A stretch of 64,000 nt of DNA, from contig NC_083567.1 of the NCBI RefSeq assembly GCF_019925205.1, forward strand, positions 5,208,001 to 5,272,000, given 5' to 3'. A program made the translations under genes and the position numbers. Positions 10,296-23,400 of the stretch are shown here, in pieces; within the stretch, counting starts at the first letter, position 1; each line of letters starts with the position of its first letter. Below the pieces are notes generated by a model. It had not been told where the DNA came from, did no database searches, and saw nothing but the letters and a program-made list of their open reading frames with translations. This DNA is from Metopolophium dirhodum (taxonomy: Eukaryota > Arthropoda > Insecta > Hemiptera > Aphididae).

Positions 10296-11539
10296 GAGAA
10301 ACGGTTTATAGTATTATATCCAGACATTAATCAACAAATAAGTTTATTATTTATTTATCAACAAAAATTATAAGCTTGAATAATGAAGTAATCAATGCCG
10401 AGGAGTAAGTGTAGTGAGTGTAAGTATACCGCAAACATTTTGGGTCCACTACTTGACTTATTAAAAGCAAATACTGCAGTAAAATATTAAATTTTTACTT
10501 ACTACTTAGGTACTCGTCGAAATCTATTTGTTTAGACGTTTAGAGTCGAATAAATAGTTTTAGAAATTAAACCATACGAAAAAACTAAAATAAATCAGTT
10601 TATATGACGACAAATGGGGAAAATAATTGCGTTATAATATTATTCTATATAATATTACGTTGAAGACTTATACGTTTATTATACCTATTTTAATATAGGT
10701 AGGTATGTCATTATTTAAAAAAAGACAAAAAATGACTTATAAAAATTAGGGTAATCGATTGGAAGGCTAAAATAGATATTACTCCACAGGAGCAAATCAT
10801 GGAAATAGACTTATGGTAAGGCTAAAGTGCATACCGCACACTCTATATTTTTTGTAAATTTGTAAAATCTTGGGTTTTTCTTTTTTTTTGTGCCGAGGGT
10901 ATACAACCGTTAAGCGGGGGTTAGCCCCCAGTCATCTTGCTATTTTTGCCTATGGATTACTCGATCCGCGGATTGATGTAATATACTAATATTGGTATAT
11001 ACAAAATATCTCAACATTTAAGTTGAACTACAAAAATGTAGTTTTTTTTTTTGGAGACAAAAAATATTAACTAACCACTTAACCAGTCACTCAGTAATCA
11101 ACTGATCGGTATAATACAATTTTTGAATTTTTAAATTTTTTTCGGGGTTGGATTAGCCTCCCTCCCATCAAGTCAACGCACGATTTGCGCCAATGGATTG
11201 CTCCGTATTGATGAATAGTATATTGTATTTACCTATTACCTATAGATAATAATAATATAATAAAAATACCAAAATTGTACTGTTAAAAAATTACACAAAC
11301 TTAGAACACGTAAATACGTTTTGGTAGTAGCGGTAGCGGTAGGTGTCCTTTGAGCTGCAATTTTTCACTTAAACACAATCAATATCGACAGAGAAAATGC
11401 GTGGAATGGGGTAGTAGTTATAGTATATTATAATACGTGTTGAAGTGGATCGCTCCGTATACACTGAAAAAATAATTTTGCTATATAGTAAATAATTAAA
11501 AATATTATAGTCGATAATACCATAATAGTTATATTGGTT
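10296..11539. other. AT-rich sequence upstream of the PSME3-like gene
   Basis: No gene seen. The promoter of the minus-strand PSME3-like gene should lie at about 10120-10500, but no clear TATA box or initiator was identified. Two related segments near 10890-10990 and 11120-11230 (each with a CCAATGGATT-like or CTATGGATTAC string followed by a CGGATTGATG-like string) may be diverged repeat copies. Confidence 0.5.
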
Positions 11540-11792
11540 ATAACCATAGACCTATAAACTAATGGACAGCGCTTAGAGAGAGAGGTCAGGGGTACGATAT
11601 AGAGTAAAAGAGAAAAGAGAACGTGGGGGAAATACAGTATTAGTTTCATACGTCTACGATTTTCCCCTTTATGTTTTTCTCTCTTTTCTCTCTTCGTCCT
11701 TTATCTTCTTTCTTTCTCTTATATGATTCCCGTGTATTGAGAGCAGGGCGGAGTGGAATGCGTTGTCAATTAGTTTATAGGTCTATGGTTAT
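11540..11792. mobile_element. 253-bp MITE with about 33-bp TIRs, copy 1
   Basis: The left terminus ATAACCATAGACCTATAAAC is repeated in reverse complement at the right terminus (GTTTATAGGTCTATGGTTAT region, with one or two mismatches over 33 bases). The interior is pyrimidine- and purine-skewed (GAGAGAGA near 11574, CTCTCTTTTCTCTC near 11680). A diverged second copy is at 16841-17039. Reading frames here on both strands come from the TIRs and skewed interior. Confidence 0.75.
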
Positions 11793-12629
11793 GACTATGC
11801 CTGTTTGGCAATGTAGTTTTAGTTATAAGCTTATGGTTAAACTGACTAAATACATATGTACACTAAATATTTCCCATAATTAGATCGCAACCATGTTATA
11901 GCTAAGGTGACACAGTTATAATAACCATAATGCATCAACCGAGTTCATATGGTAACTTTACCTGTGGTGTATGGCTGTCACTAAACCACACCAACATTTT
12001 AGTGTCGAATAACCATTTAAATGGTTATTTTAACCACTTTTTTTTCCGAGTGCACATATTATGATAATATTATAGCCTGCGAGCGTATGTATTCCACAAA
12101 TTCACAAACGATAACGAAATCGTTTAAAAAAAACGTGATATGCGATTGGTCCAAATACGCGAGTTATAAAGGCATTTTTTTTTTTTGTGATACGTATCTA
12201 TATAATGTGCACTCTACGGCCCGAGCATGGTTTACAAAACACAACCAAACACAATTGTTACGACACGCGAGATTGTGTCATCGCAAAATACCGAAATTAT
12301 CAGTCCGTAACCATACGCCGTGGCAAGTGTATACCTATATATTATTTTGCTTACAGACATATATTTTATAATTATTATAATATTACATAGGTACCTACGA
12401 ATATTATTACGGCAACCGATAATAGTTTATTATTATATAGTAATACCGACGGCGGTCGAGCCGACAAAAATATCATATTGTGTATCGTGTTGTCATCTCC
12501 CGCGGTTGTGATCGTCATCAGTTATTTTATGGTATCCGAACGGAAATCTGCAAAAGACTTGACCCGCGCAGCTCTGAAGACCATAATAATACTATTGCGT
12601 GTCACTATAGATTAGGTTCGATTTTAACG
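11793..12629. other. AT-rich sequence, no gene seen
   Basis: Overlapping short frames at 12021-12511 have no recognisable domain and are rich in AT-derived residues (Ile, Tyr, Asn). Confidence 0.5.
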
Positions 12630-12960
12630 ATTTTTTACGGATTCTGATCGGAGCGATAAACGTATTGATTTTAAAACGATGATGTACCTACTTATAGTGT
12701 GTGCACACCAAATACCAATGTACATTTAGTAGAAAAAAATTCTATAGTTTTACAGAAGAAAATAATGCTTCGATCTTCAACACTTTGATATATTGTGTAT
12801 GGGAGATCAAAAATTGAAAATTCCCAGTACCAATTGGAGTAATCGATAAAAAGAAAAAAAAGACGGAATTTTTAATCAAAATTAGTTTTTGACAAAATCG
12901 GATTTGTTTGTTAGTTATAATTTATAGACTTTTAGGGTCGATTGAATGATCCCACATAAG
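12630..12960 (+). repeat. Copy of the abundant GATTCTGAGCGGAGC-type dispersed repeat
   Basis: Begins with ACGGATTCTGATCGGAGCGA and continues with AAACGATGATGT, a GATCTTCAACACTTTGATAT segment and a GAAAATTCCCAGTACCAATT segment. The same family, in other arrangements, occurs at 39590-40023, 45692-47025 and 47703-48010. I recall this family as very abundant in aphid DNA; its class is unknown to me. Confidence 0.5.
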
Positions 12961-12978
12961 TTGTTCTTAAGTTAGGAA

Positions 12979-13886
12979 TGATGGTATTTTTGGTACACCG
13001 TGGTATCGTGAGAAATTACTGGTATACATATAGGAGAAAATAAGACAATTTTATTAGGACAGGTCAAAATATAAATTTGAAAAAAAATAAAAATAAAAAA
13101 ATAAGTATTTTATTTAAATTTTAAGTTTTATTATGTCAAAATATGTTATCCAGTCAGTATGGACTGACACGTAGTTTTACCTATGCTGGTATATGGATAG
13201 GTATTACCGCGGTTATATGTATATCAGCTGAGTCCTAGTCTATAATATTATGGTACATAGTTGTCCACAGTTCGTCTAAAAACGTAAAATGTAAATAGAT
13301 TGTGTAAACTCGAGTCGAGTGCTTGTACATAATATTATATATACGTTTGACGAAGTTATCGTGGGTCTGATAATGCGGTATTGCGATCCACTATGTACTC
13401 CGGAGATCCAGACTTTATGGGATTTTAGTTGATAAAAATATTTTTTTTGTTATCGAGGATTTTCGACACCGGTGGTTGTGGTGGTGTATAATATATGTTG
13501 CATACACCACGAGTAGCCTTCAGTGGGACCGGTACATGATGGTATTTTCGGTATACCTACGGGTAATTACTGGTATACGGTATAATATCGATATTACCGC
13601 GGCTATATTGATACCGGAGTCCTAGCTTATATTATGGTAAATAGTTGTCCACAGTTCGTCTAAAAACGTAAATTGTAAATAGATTGTGTAAACTCGAGTT
13701 GAGCGCTTGTACATAATATTATATATATACGTTCGACGAAGTTATCGTGGGTCTTACAATGCGGTATTGCGATCCGCTGTGTATTCCGGAGAGCCAGACT
13801 TTGGGATTTTAGTCGATAAAAATATATTTTTTGTTATCGAGGATTTTCGACACCGGTGGTTGTGGTGGTGGTGGTGGTGTATAAAT
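12979..13886. repeat. Local tandem duplication, unit about 390 bp
   Basis: The segment 13203-13490 is repeated at 13592-13886 with a few percent divergence; both contain TTGTCCACAGTTCGTCTAAA and GGATTTTCGACACCGGTGGT. An upstream part (ATGATGGTATTTT) at 12979 recurs at 13536, and copy 1 has an extra insertion of about 150 bases near 13035-13190. Each copy ends in a GTG-rich run that is longer in copy 2. No conserved reading frame is evident across both copies. Confidence 0.85.
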
Positions 13887-15496
13887 GTCTAATATATCCC
13901 GCATGCATATATAATTTGGATGCGCATAGCGTTGTTCACGGCGATTTCGTGGATTTCGCAAACCTGCACGACGTAGTTTGTTATTTATGGGATCTGTTAA
14001 ATTGTATGTATAAACAAAAAAAACCGATCGCCGTCACTTTCTGAATTATACTCGCCGTAGACGAATTTAAATATAATATAATAATACGTTGTTTTTTTTT
14101 TTTGAGGGGGGGGGGTCTTTGTTCCCGATTTTCGTTTCGAGTTTAATACGATATTAATTAATGAGATAGAATTGTTAATTGTAAATAATTACTATCCCGA
14201 GGATTGTAGCACTGCGAGTGACTTTTTTTTAATTTGCAACAGTTTTTAAATTATTAGGTGTTTTAATTAAATATTAACTAATATAATATTTTATATAGTG
14301 ACAATTTATAAGGACGAGAAGCGCGTAAACTAATAATATTATTATAGCAATAATTGTCAAACATATCGAATAATTGCCGTTTGTGGTATTGGGAAAAAAC
14401 ATCTTATACCTATTCTATAATGTCGAAAAATCAAACACATAAAAAAACCAACGGGAAGCATTATTTTTATAAATTATAAACAGTCATGACAAATGTATTA
14501 AATTTTATTGTAGTCTAAAACACATTAAAAAAAAATTTAATTCGTTAGTAATATTATGTAGCCAAATTCCAATAATTATCTATAAATATTATAATACCTT
14601 TTGGCTTTTACCTACTGTAGTAAATAGTAGTAGGTACATATTGTAGGGATTAATTATTTTCCATAAAATTAAAATATATTATAAACATTAAATTTGACAA
14701 TCATACCTGTACTCGAATTATAGAAATTATATTTTTTTAATCGGTTTTTTTGTCCTATCCGTTGTTTTTTAACCTTGGGTTATTTTTATCCATTTGATAT
14801 TTTGACTTTTAAGTCAACATTTTAGTGTTCGTCCACTTTGCGTTATGGTTTTTCTGGTATTATGATTTATGTTCGAATATAAAAACGCAGTTAAAAAAAT
14901 CGTTTGCCGTGACCACCGCCGGTGACATACATCAGGTAAAAAATATAATACGTAATGACCAAATGCGAGAAATTATAGACAATAATGTATACTATATTGT
15001 AACGATAACAATCTTTTTCACCGAATAGGTCGTACATAGTATTATATAAAATATAATAAGGCAGACGTTTGTACTCAAAATAATAATATTATACTATACG
15101 CGTCCAACAAACGAATTTAACAAATATTATTGACATCACGCACGTTTTATCGCGCCTCGTGTACAAAATGGTACGACCTCTAAAAAAAAATGTACGAAAA
15201 AAAATATCCTGTTCGAGCTGCTAGCACCCCCTTGCCACTGTGCAGTTTAATACAAACAACTCCGGCACTATGACATAACATCGAGAACCATTCGATTTAA
15301 AAAATAAAAAAACTCTTCTTTGCTATATTATAATAGAACATTGTAGAACAATAGATACAATGTATATACAGTATGATACAATAATACCTATATAATATTG
15401 TACGTATACCGAGTGATCCGTTCGACGTAAGACGCTCATTGGGTTTCAGTGAGTATATTATAATATTATTGACGTTTTTGAAAATATATTTTTTTT
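13887..15496. other. AT-rich sequence, no gene seen
   Basis: Contains a T run followed by GAGGGGGGGGGG near 14091-14115 and several TATAATATTAT tracts. Confidence 0.55.
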
Positions 15497-15743
15497 AGGG
15501 TTCCGTTCGGTCAAATTACTAAGGCTCCGCTGTTCGTCCGTCCGTCTGTCACCATGGCTGTATCTCATGAATCGTGCAAGTTAGAAAATTGAAATTTTCA
15601 CAGATTACGTATTTCTGTTGCCGCTACAACAACAAATACTAAAAATCCTAGAATATATAATATAATTAGTGTCGCCAACATGTTTATAGATGACGGTACG
15701 GAACCCTTCGTCCGGGAGTCCGACTCGCACTTGGCCGGTTTTT
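15497..15743 (+). repeat. 247-bp widespread insect interspersed repeat
   Basis: Starts AGGGTTCCGTTCGGTC and contains AAGGCTCCGCTG, a CGTCCGTCCGTCTGTCACCA segment, TTCTGTTGCCGCTACAACAA and ACGGTACGGAACCC. It ends CCGACTCGCACTTGGCCGGT plus a T run. The element pairs AGGGTTCCGT near the start with ACGGAACCCT near 15698. I recall an almost identical repeat being common in Lepidoptera and other insects. It has no reading frame of its own; the overlapping minus-strand frames are incidental. Confidence 0.7.
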
Positions 15744-16840
15744 CACGTAATTTTAAGTCTTTAAAAAACAAATTTGTAATTCGCTTTTCCTGCAAGCAGC
15801 GAATGTTGTTTGGAGTATATAAACATTTTAACGATAAAAATAAATATAATAGGTGGTAAAAAATATCATTTTTTTCTCCATAAACGTTGCGTCTCGTATA
15901 TGGCAACTTGAAATTAAAAGAAATAATTTCAAAAACGTTGCAGGTGTTTTCCGAAATAAATTACTGCGTCTAAATGGATCACCCCGTATATATACACTAT
16001 AATTAACATTCACCGTTCGACGCCGCAGCGCTTTGGTAAATATTTTATATTTTTTTCGTACCCAAAACGGACACGTTTGTGCACGAAATATATTATAAAA
16101 TATTGTATTATATTATATTATTTTGCAAACTATTTTTCGGCGCACGTATCGCGTGCGTTATTGGCAATAACGCGTGGTGCCGCGTGTGTGCAGCAAATCC
16201 CTACTTGTCGCTATTGTCGCCATTTTATTGCCATCCACCCACCCATAGGTTAGGACACCTGTTTCAAAAATATTTCGAATCGATTAGTTAATAATATATT
16301 ATTATATTATTCTGTTGAAATAACCATAGTCACCATAGATTAAAATCGCGTATCGTCGCTATATTATATATTATGCAAATCGGCATCGATAGTTGATGCG
16401 CGTATTATAGAGCCACTGCATAATAATATCGAATTTCTTTATGGCTAGTTTAAATGCTGCACGGATGAAAATTATACACAAAAATAGAAAAACTAGCATT
16501 GCTCTTCGCAGAGGTGAAACCCCTTGTCGAAGACCGAGAGAACCTATACATAACTAAACTTGGTGAGAGAAAAAAATATAAACGATAATGAATTACAATA
16601 AAAAAACAAAACAATAAAATAAAGTTAATGAAAAAAGGGGATACAATTTTAAAGTTGAAAAAACAATATATATCTATTGCAAGGATAATATTATAGTTGG
16701 CTAAAATTTTATAACAAAACATTTTATTTTTTTTTTGCTAATATAAAATAAGTTTTAACTACAATTTTTCTTTAATGTTTCGTATATATTATATTATATT
16801 TTATATTATATTATTGTAAGTTTATTATTATTGTATGTAG
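15744..16840. other. AT-rich sequence, no gene seen
   Basis: Moderately CpG-rich at 16015-16200 but without a supported gene. An AAATGGATCACCCCGTATAT string near 15973 resembles the ends of other dispersed repeats. Confidence 0.5.
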
Positions 16841-17039
16841 ACATAGACCTACACAAACTAATAGACGGCACCTATAGAACCTATTGCCAACAGTTCATGA
16901 GATGGAGTGATAGAGAAAATACTGTATTGCCTCAAATGCTGCAAAGTTCTCTCTCTCTCTCTCTCTCTCTGGGCCAACTCGTCAGCTGATATCTTCTTTC
17001 TCTTTAAACGCTGCTCATTATAGGTTAAAGGTCCATGCG
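16841..17039. mobile_element. Diverged copy 2 of the 253-bp MITE
   Basis: ACATAGACCTACACAAACTA at the left and ATTATAGGTTAAAGGTCCAT at the right match the termini of 11540-11792 with several mismatches. The interior holds a (CT)n run at 16949-16970 in place of the pyrimidine tract of copy 1. Confidence 0.6.
16949..16970. repeat. (CT)n microsatellite
   Basis: About eleven CT units inside MITE copy 2. Confidence 0.85.
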
Positions 17040-19683
17040 TTTAGAGATTAGCTACTGAAGTTTGACCTAATGGAAGAAAAAAGTCGTTTTAAACTCAACT
17101 GCAGGACGTGCATTAGGTGTATAATAACCGTATAATATTATACGTCGGATTGAATTGGCGACACGTCTATTTTAGCGTCTTAGGATTCTATTCTGTAGTG
17201 GTACAGATTTTTTTTCCAGCGGACCCTTTTTTAATATAAATCGGTTGATTTTTTTTTAAAAATGTCATCGCGTTCAAATCAAAATTCGAACGAGTGATTC
17301 ATTTTCATAATCATTTAACTATATTATGCAATATGTAAACTATAGGAATAATAATATTATTATATTATAAACCTAACCTTAACTTGAGTGAAAACAATAA
17401 TCATAGCCAAATACTATATTATTTATTGACTTTAGTACTTAAAATTTAATAACTGTATGAGCCTCGCAAACTAATCATTTGAGTTTCAATTCATATAATA
17501 TGTACATTGTACACTATATACATCAACATTTTCAAACGAATCATCTGCCAAACTGCAGTTTACAATAAAACGAAAAAATAAGTTTTTATCGTCAGAATTA
17601 ATACAAGCATGCGTTATAAGCATTTGAACATGTGCAGGTCCTTACGAATACTTAAAAATTCCAAAAATCGGTATTTGCATAAATTCATTTTTAAAAGAAA
17701 AATCGATGTAGGCATGTGCTTGGTCGTTGAGGCCAATTAGTCGAATTTAACATCGTCACGTTATGCCGTCGAGTTTAGAGATATACAAAATGATAATTTA
17801 ATTTATAATATAAATTGGTTTGACTTCGTTAACAAGCTCGTCGTGTATAATTATATGCTCTGAACAATTTAAAAAATATCGCATGTAATATTTGTGCTAT
17901 ATTAGATAACAGGTTACCCGGTCAGATTAAGTTTGATACCGGATATCCAATATATGGCAGTTGGGTTATGAGGTTGTAACCGGGATCCTGGTCGAAATAT
18001 TATTATAGGTCTGAGTTCTGATTTAGTATATGGTAGTGTGTGTCTGCAGTGTACTGTTTGCGTTTGAATGCACTCTGCAGAATTTTTCCATTTTCCCGCG
18101 CCAACCACTGTCGTGTTTTTAAGTTTTACGTTTTTCCGAAAACTTTTTACAGGTCTATAGCCGCACAACAGTAACTGCTGCAGTTATCAACCGACATGTC
18201 TACAGCAGTGGTCGTGGCTCATTATTGTCCGCCGAGCGGCTCACATTGTCCTATATTATTATACTATCTACAATAGCTTCGTCTATAGATAACAACGATA
18301 TCGGTTCAATATTCCGCAACGTCACACATATGGGTAGGTTTAACTACGAGAACGTCGTTTTTCTCGCCAAAAGGCGGTCAAACCACCGTTCCCCGAATCC
18401 TGCGCCGAACTGCAACAGGTCGTCGAGTTGGCTATTTTTACGCCAAATGATGCCGGGAGAGGAAAAAAATGATGAGTTACGGTTTAATATTTACACCGTC
18501 GACAGCGGTCGTGGGAACGCGTGGTATACCTAGGTATAGGTACCTGCTGCGGTATTATAATATTATAATATTATATGTAGCTTATGTAGCTCTGGTATTC
18601 CGTCGTCGCAATCGCCGACGGCTGCAGCGATGACCCGACCGTAACACAGCGTCTTGGATTTTTTTTCCGGTGTTTTCGTTTTTTGCCTCCGCAACAATTA
18701 GACACACACACACACGAGCACGGGCGATGTTAAAAAACTCTTTTTTTTCCCTATCTCCGTTTCGACCTGACGTCAAAATTTTAGAACCTGTTATTATAAC
18801 AACGAAAAAATATATATATATATTATATTACATTATAAACGTAAAAATATCGTGAACGCGCGTCGTTTAGGTCTACATAATATCGTTATACGCGCGACGG
18901 TTGCGTCTCCTAATTGGATCCGTAGGACAAAATAATATAACGCACGTAGGTATTATATACCTAGGTAGTGACTATACCTACCTGTAGGTATATACCCAAT
19001 AAGTGGTCGCTCGCGCGCGCGCGCGCGGACTCGTGTAATCCGCTGGCTACACGATGTCTGGTATAATATATAATACACCTACCTACGCGCACACCACCCC
19101 AGAGCACCACTTATCCAGTTTTATTATTATTATTATTATTTAACAATATTAATAATAATAATAATTGCTATGCACACGAATAACGACGATTATATACACA
19201 TTATAATAATAATAATAATAATAATACAACAACAACGTGTACAATATAATATAGAGGTTTACCCGCCGCCGTCGTCGTCGTGTCGCGTGGTCCGAAAAAC
19301 TATGCGCGCGTGTTCACGACGTAAAAAAATGTGCGTAAAAAACATAATAATAATAATATTTTTTTTTTTTTACATTGTTCGGGACGACGTCGTCTCCGGA
19401 ACTCCTCCCAAAAAAAGAGACTCGAGTGGTACCCACGGCTTGAATTATAGGCATGCGCGTTTTATGTGAGGAAAGAACCTATATAATAACAACAATAATA
19501 GCGGCGTTATTATTAGGTAGGTATATAATATTATGTCTTATACTTCATAATTTCTTCTGTATACCCGGAGACTTGTATTTTGTTATTAATATACGTAATC
19601 ATTTAATAATTATTAAATAATTATTTGTAATTTTCTCGCACATCGCGCGGGATAAACTCGCGATATACCCGTAGAGATAATGA
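17040..19683. other. Mixed AT-rich and CpG-rich sequence without a supported gene
   Basis: Positions 17960-18530 are GC-richer and hold two moderately long frames (17914-18168 minus, 18225-18533 plus). Neither has a recognisable domain and no splice structure is convincing. A CGCGCGCGCGCG run lies near 19014-19026, an ATT run near 19123-19140 and an ATA run near 19206-19224. A possible regulatory island cannot be excluded. Confidence 0.45.
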
Positions 19684-20428
19684 AGGATGTAGGACGAGCT
19701 TATGATAATATAGTGTTCTATTGTCGACTATTATTTTTATTCAATCAACTATTACAACTATATTATATTATATGCGGGACGAGGTCCAAAATAATATGCG
19801 GACTGCAGTTTTTCGGGAACAGAAAAACAGCAGCAGATAGTACGGGGCTCATCGTTATTCAGGCTACGCGTGGTATAATCAAATTATTAAAATAACGATT
19901 AAAAACCAGTATATTATAATATTTCCGATATCCAATACTTTTTCTATCTATATTATATTAAGTAAGTTAGAAAAGCTCACTCCGAGAGCGTACTAAATTC
20001 CCTCGAAGTATTTTGATACAATAAACGCAATAATAACTATAAATATTATCATCACATATTCAATTTGAAAATATTTTGGTATGTATATAACAAAATATGT
20101 AGTAGGACGAACATATTAATATAGTGTTCTATTATGTTACCAACATAACCACTAAGTACAACTATATTATGCGGGATTGTGTTCCAATAGATGAGGACAT
20201 TTTTTTGGAAACTGCAGCAGCAGACGGTACGAAGCTCATTCAGGCCAAGTACATATTATTATAGTCAAACTATTAAAAAAAATTTTAATAAATACATCTC
20301 CAATATGCAATACTTAGTCTATCCGTACTATGTTGAACAAATTCTAGGAAAGCGAGCGCACTAAATACCGGATTTTAAACGTATTTTAATACAACGCGTG
20401 CAATAAACTATATAATATTATTATTATT
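19684..20428. repeat. Diverged local tandem duplication, unit about 410 bp
   Basis: 19684-20055 and 20096-20428 share an ordered set of strings: GTAGGACGA, ATATAGTGTTCTATT, ACAACTATATTAT plus GCGGGA, GCAGCAGA, GCTCATTCAGGC (or a variant), and CCAATACTT or GCAATACTT. Divergence is clearly higher than in the duplication near 13 kb, so it is older or less constrained. The frame 19680-19895 in copy A is not preserved in copy B, which argues against coding. Confidence 0.7.
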
Positions 20429-23400
20429 CCATATTATATAAAATTTTGGAAAACATCAGAAACCTTTATTATTTTTGTGCTCCTAGTTTTAATATAGACC
20501 AGTATAAATAAGTCTCCGGTTTTTGAGAGTTTTTTAAGGGAAGACTATATTAACAATTGTTGGAGTCTGAAGGACGGAAGGTGTTATCATTTTTAAAGTC
20601 GCTTGATTATTTGTTTTAACGATATTTAATTGCTCATTTCAGCGCTTATAATGACGTTTTTAAGTGTTTTTTAATGCTTATTTTTATAATTTTAGATGTT
20701 CGAAGTTCCGGTACAGGACATTTGAAGGCGTTCAACAAAAATGGCGACTGTGTGACTGCGGCTCGCCAGGAATTTCAACACTACTACACATATTATGTCA
20801 GCTATCGATTTCAGGAATGCATATGTATATAATGTACTATATACGAATGGACAACAACTTATATATACGGACATTATTTTAAAAAAATAATAGATTTGAC
20901 CTTGGGACTCTTAATGACGTATAATTTACCTTTTTGCTTTCAATAATAAAACTTGTAAAACATACCTATTTGTTTTTTTTTTATTAGTTATTTCACATTT
21001 TTCCGTTTTCCTCGTAGACCCTGTATATAACTTATAATACAGTTAACTAAAAGTTATTATTTTTTTTTTTTCATAAGACTAATTACAATTTATTGTTATT
21101 TTATTATTTTGTTTAAATCAATAATTTTTTTAGTGTTATTACCTTTGAATATAATGGGCCTCAAATTCTGAAATAATAAAACTTTAAAATCCTATCACTA
21201 AATTCTCGAGTTATAAGCGATATTGTCCTATATCCACTGTTTGTTATTATCTATATGACTAAATAGGTAGTTATTACTGGACGAGATAAGATTAAATAAA
21301 TAAATCCGATTTTTATCATAATTTATATTTTTCGTAAAATTATAAGTATAATTTAGCAGTATGCGTTTATATTTTATTCTATATATTGTTACAGTCAACG
21401 TTTGTGAACTGTTTTCGGCTCGAGCCAGTCGAGTCAGTCTATCAAAAATTTTGTTCCACCACACATAGACATAGGTAAGTACACCCGCACGGATTGGTCA
21501 TAGTCCATAGAATACGAATTTTTGTTTTGCTATCTTATCCGATTCTTTCAGCACTCCGACTTTCGAGTTCAGAAACGATAGGCAGACCTACTCGAAGTAG
21601 AAAACGTATTTTAAATGTATTTTAAACGACTTAGAATAAAAACACTGCCGATTAGAATAGTGCTTGTTGCAACAACCAGATAAATCCACTTATTTTTCCA
21701 ATTTCACTGTTTGGCGGAAATCGACAACAACGTGTATAATTATATAAAGAACAATAAACAAAATATAATAAAATTATTTCTATCACGTATTTAGTCACTA
21801 AAAAATAATTGCTTGTGTGCCTACTGAACAATTTAAAAAAAGTGAATTTATCTGATTGTTGCATATAGCAAGCCCTTCAATTGCTTACAACAACAAATTA
21901 TATTTAATTTAATATAATTTGTTATGATATTCGTTGTATCATATAAAATGAGAGTTGTGTCTTCTGTATATATTCAAACCACCCCTACCCCCGTCGTATA
22001 GCCATATACCTATATAGTACCTACCCTACTAAAATCTCGCGATTTTCAGACGTCGCGTGGGAATATTATAAATTATTACATTACACAATAATTACACTTT
22101 GTGCGCTTCGAGGCTCGACGGAATAATAACGGTTTATAATATTCTATTCTATTATAATATCGCGCGTGTCAAACACAATATAATAATATTGTATATCACC
22201 GCGAAGACGGGCGGCGGACACGATACGACAATACAATAATAATAATAATAATAATGGTAATAATTATGTTCAAGTTTTATATAATAATACTATGCGACAA
22301 GACGTGAAACTTTATAACCGTGTGCTGCGGCGTGCCTATAATATACTCACACATAATATATTTTAGTATAGTATAATATTATTATGTTTATAGTCTAGGG
22401 CCATTGTGTTTGGCACCGGAATTTGCGTCGCAGAAAATTTCGCGCAGGCGCATGCTCTCGAGTCGGGTCGTGAAATTTAATTTGGTGCACTCGTTGATAA
22501 CTTGGGTCCCAAAATCAAATATTTTGTACACCAGTTGGCACACTTAAGGTTGCACCTATAAGCTACAATAGATGGGTGTCAGATTTTTGATACCTACATT
22601 ATTACTTCGAGTTGGTGATTTTTACATTCGTCAAATATCGCCTGTCGGGTAAGCACATAATGTGCAAAGTTCGCTATAAATATTGAACGACAGGGGCGTC
22701 TAAGGGGTGGCGAAAGGGTCAGTCACCCTCCTTTACCTTGTGGCTTTTCAAACATTTTCGCATTAAACCGTGACTCCAAATATAAGTGCCCCCCCTCAAC
22801 TATAATAAGGAATATATTTTAAATATTCCTCGTTAAAGTCTCTTTTGACGATGAACTTGCCTATATAAAAGTTTTTAAAGGTGATTGGTTTCAAATACTG
22901 CAAATGCGTTTGCAGATGATTTCAAACAGTCACCCACCCGTTACTTTCATGATATCATTATAAATGTAATCGAAATACGTATTGGGAAAAATTTCAATGC
23001 TTTTAATCGAATATAATATACTTTATACGTCTACGCAGCACAACACGTCATGACGGCTGGTCGTAAATCAATCGAATCTTTATCCGACGCCAGACGTCCG
23101 TATAATATTGAAACGACGGACGTGACTGCGGTTACACCGCGGTATAATAATATCAGGTATATAAGTTATAGTTGGAACCCACAAACCATCGTGTACCGTG
23201 GTGCGCGACTACAGTATTTAGACACGTCAAACATGCGGCGGCCAGGCGAATTAATCAAATTCAATATTATAATATAATATATTATTATAATGATACCTAC
23301 GTGGCACGCGTGTTTAAAGGCATATTATATTATATTGTGTAGAACGAGTGTAAGTAGGATAATACTCATTTCGCCTGTGCGGCTATATTCATAATGTATG

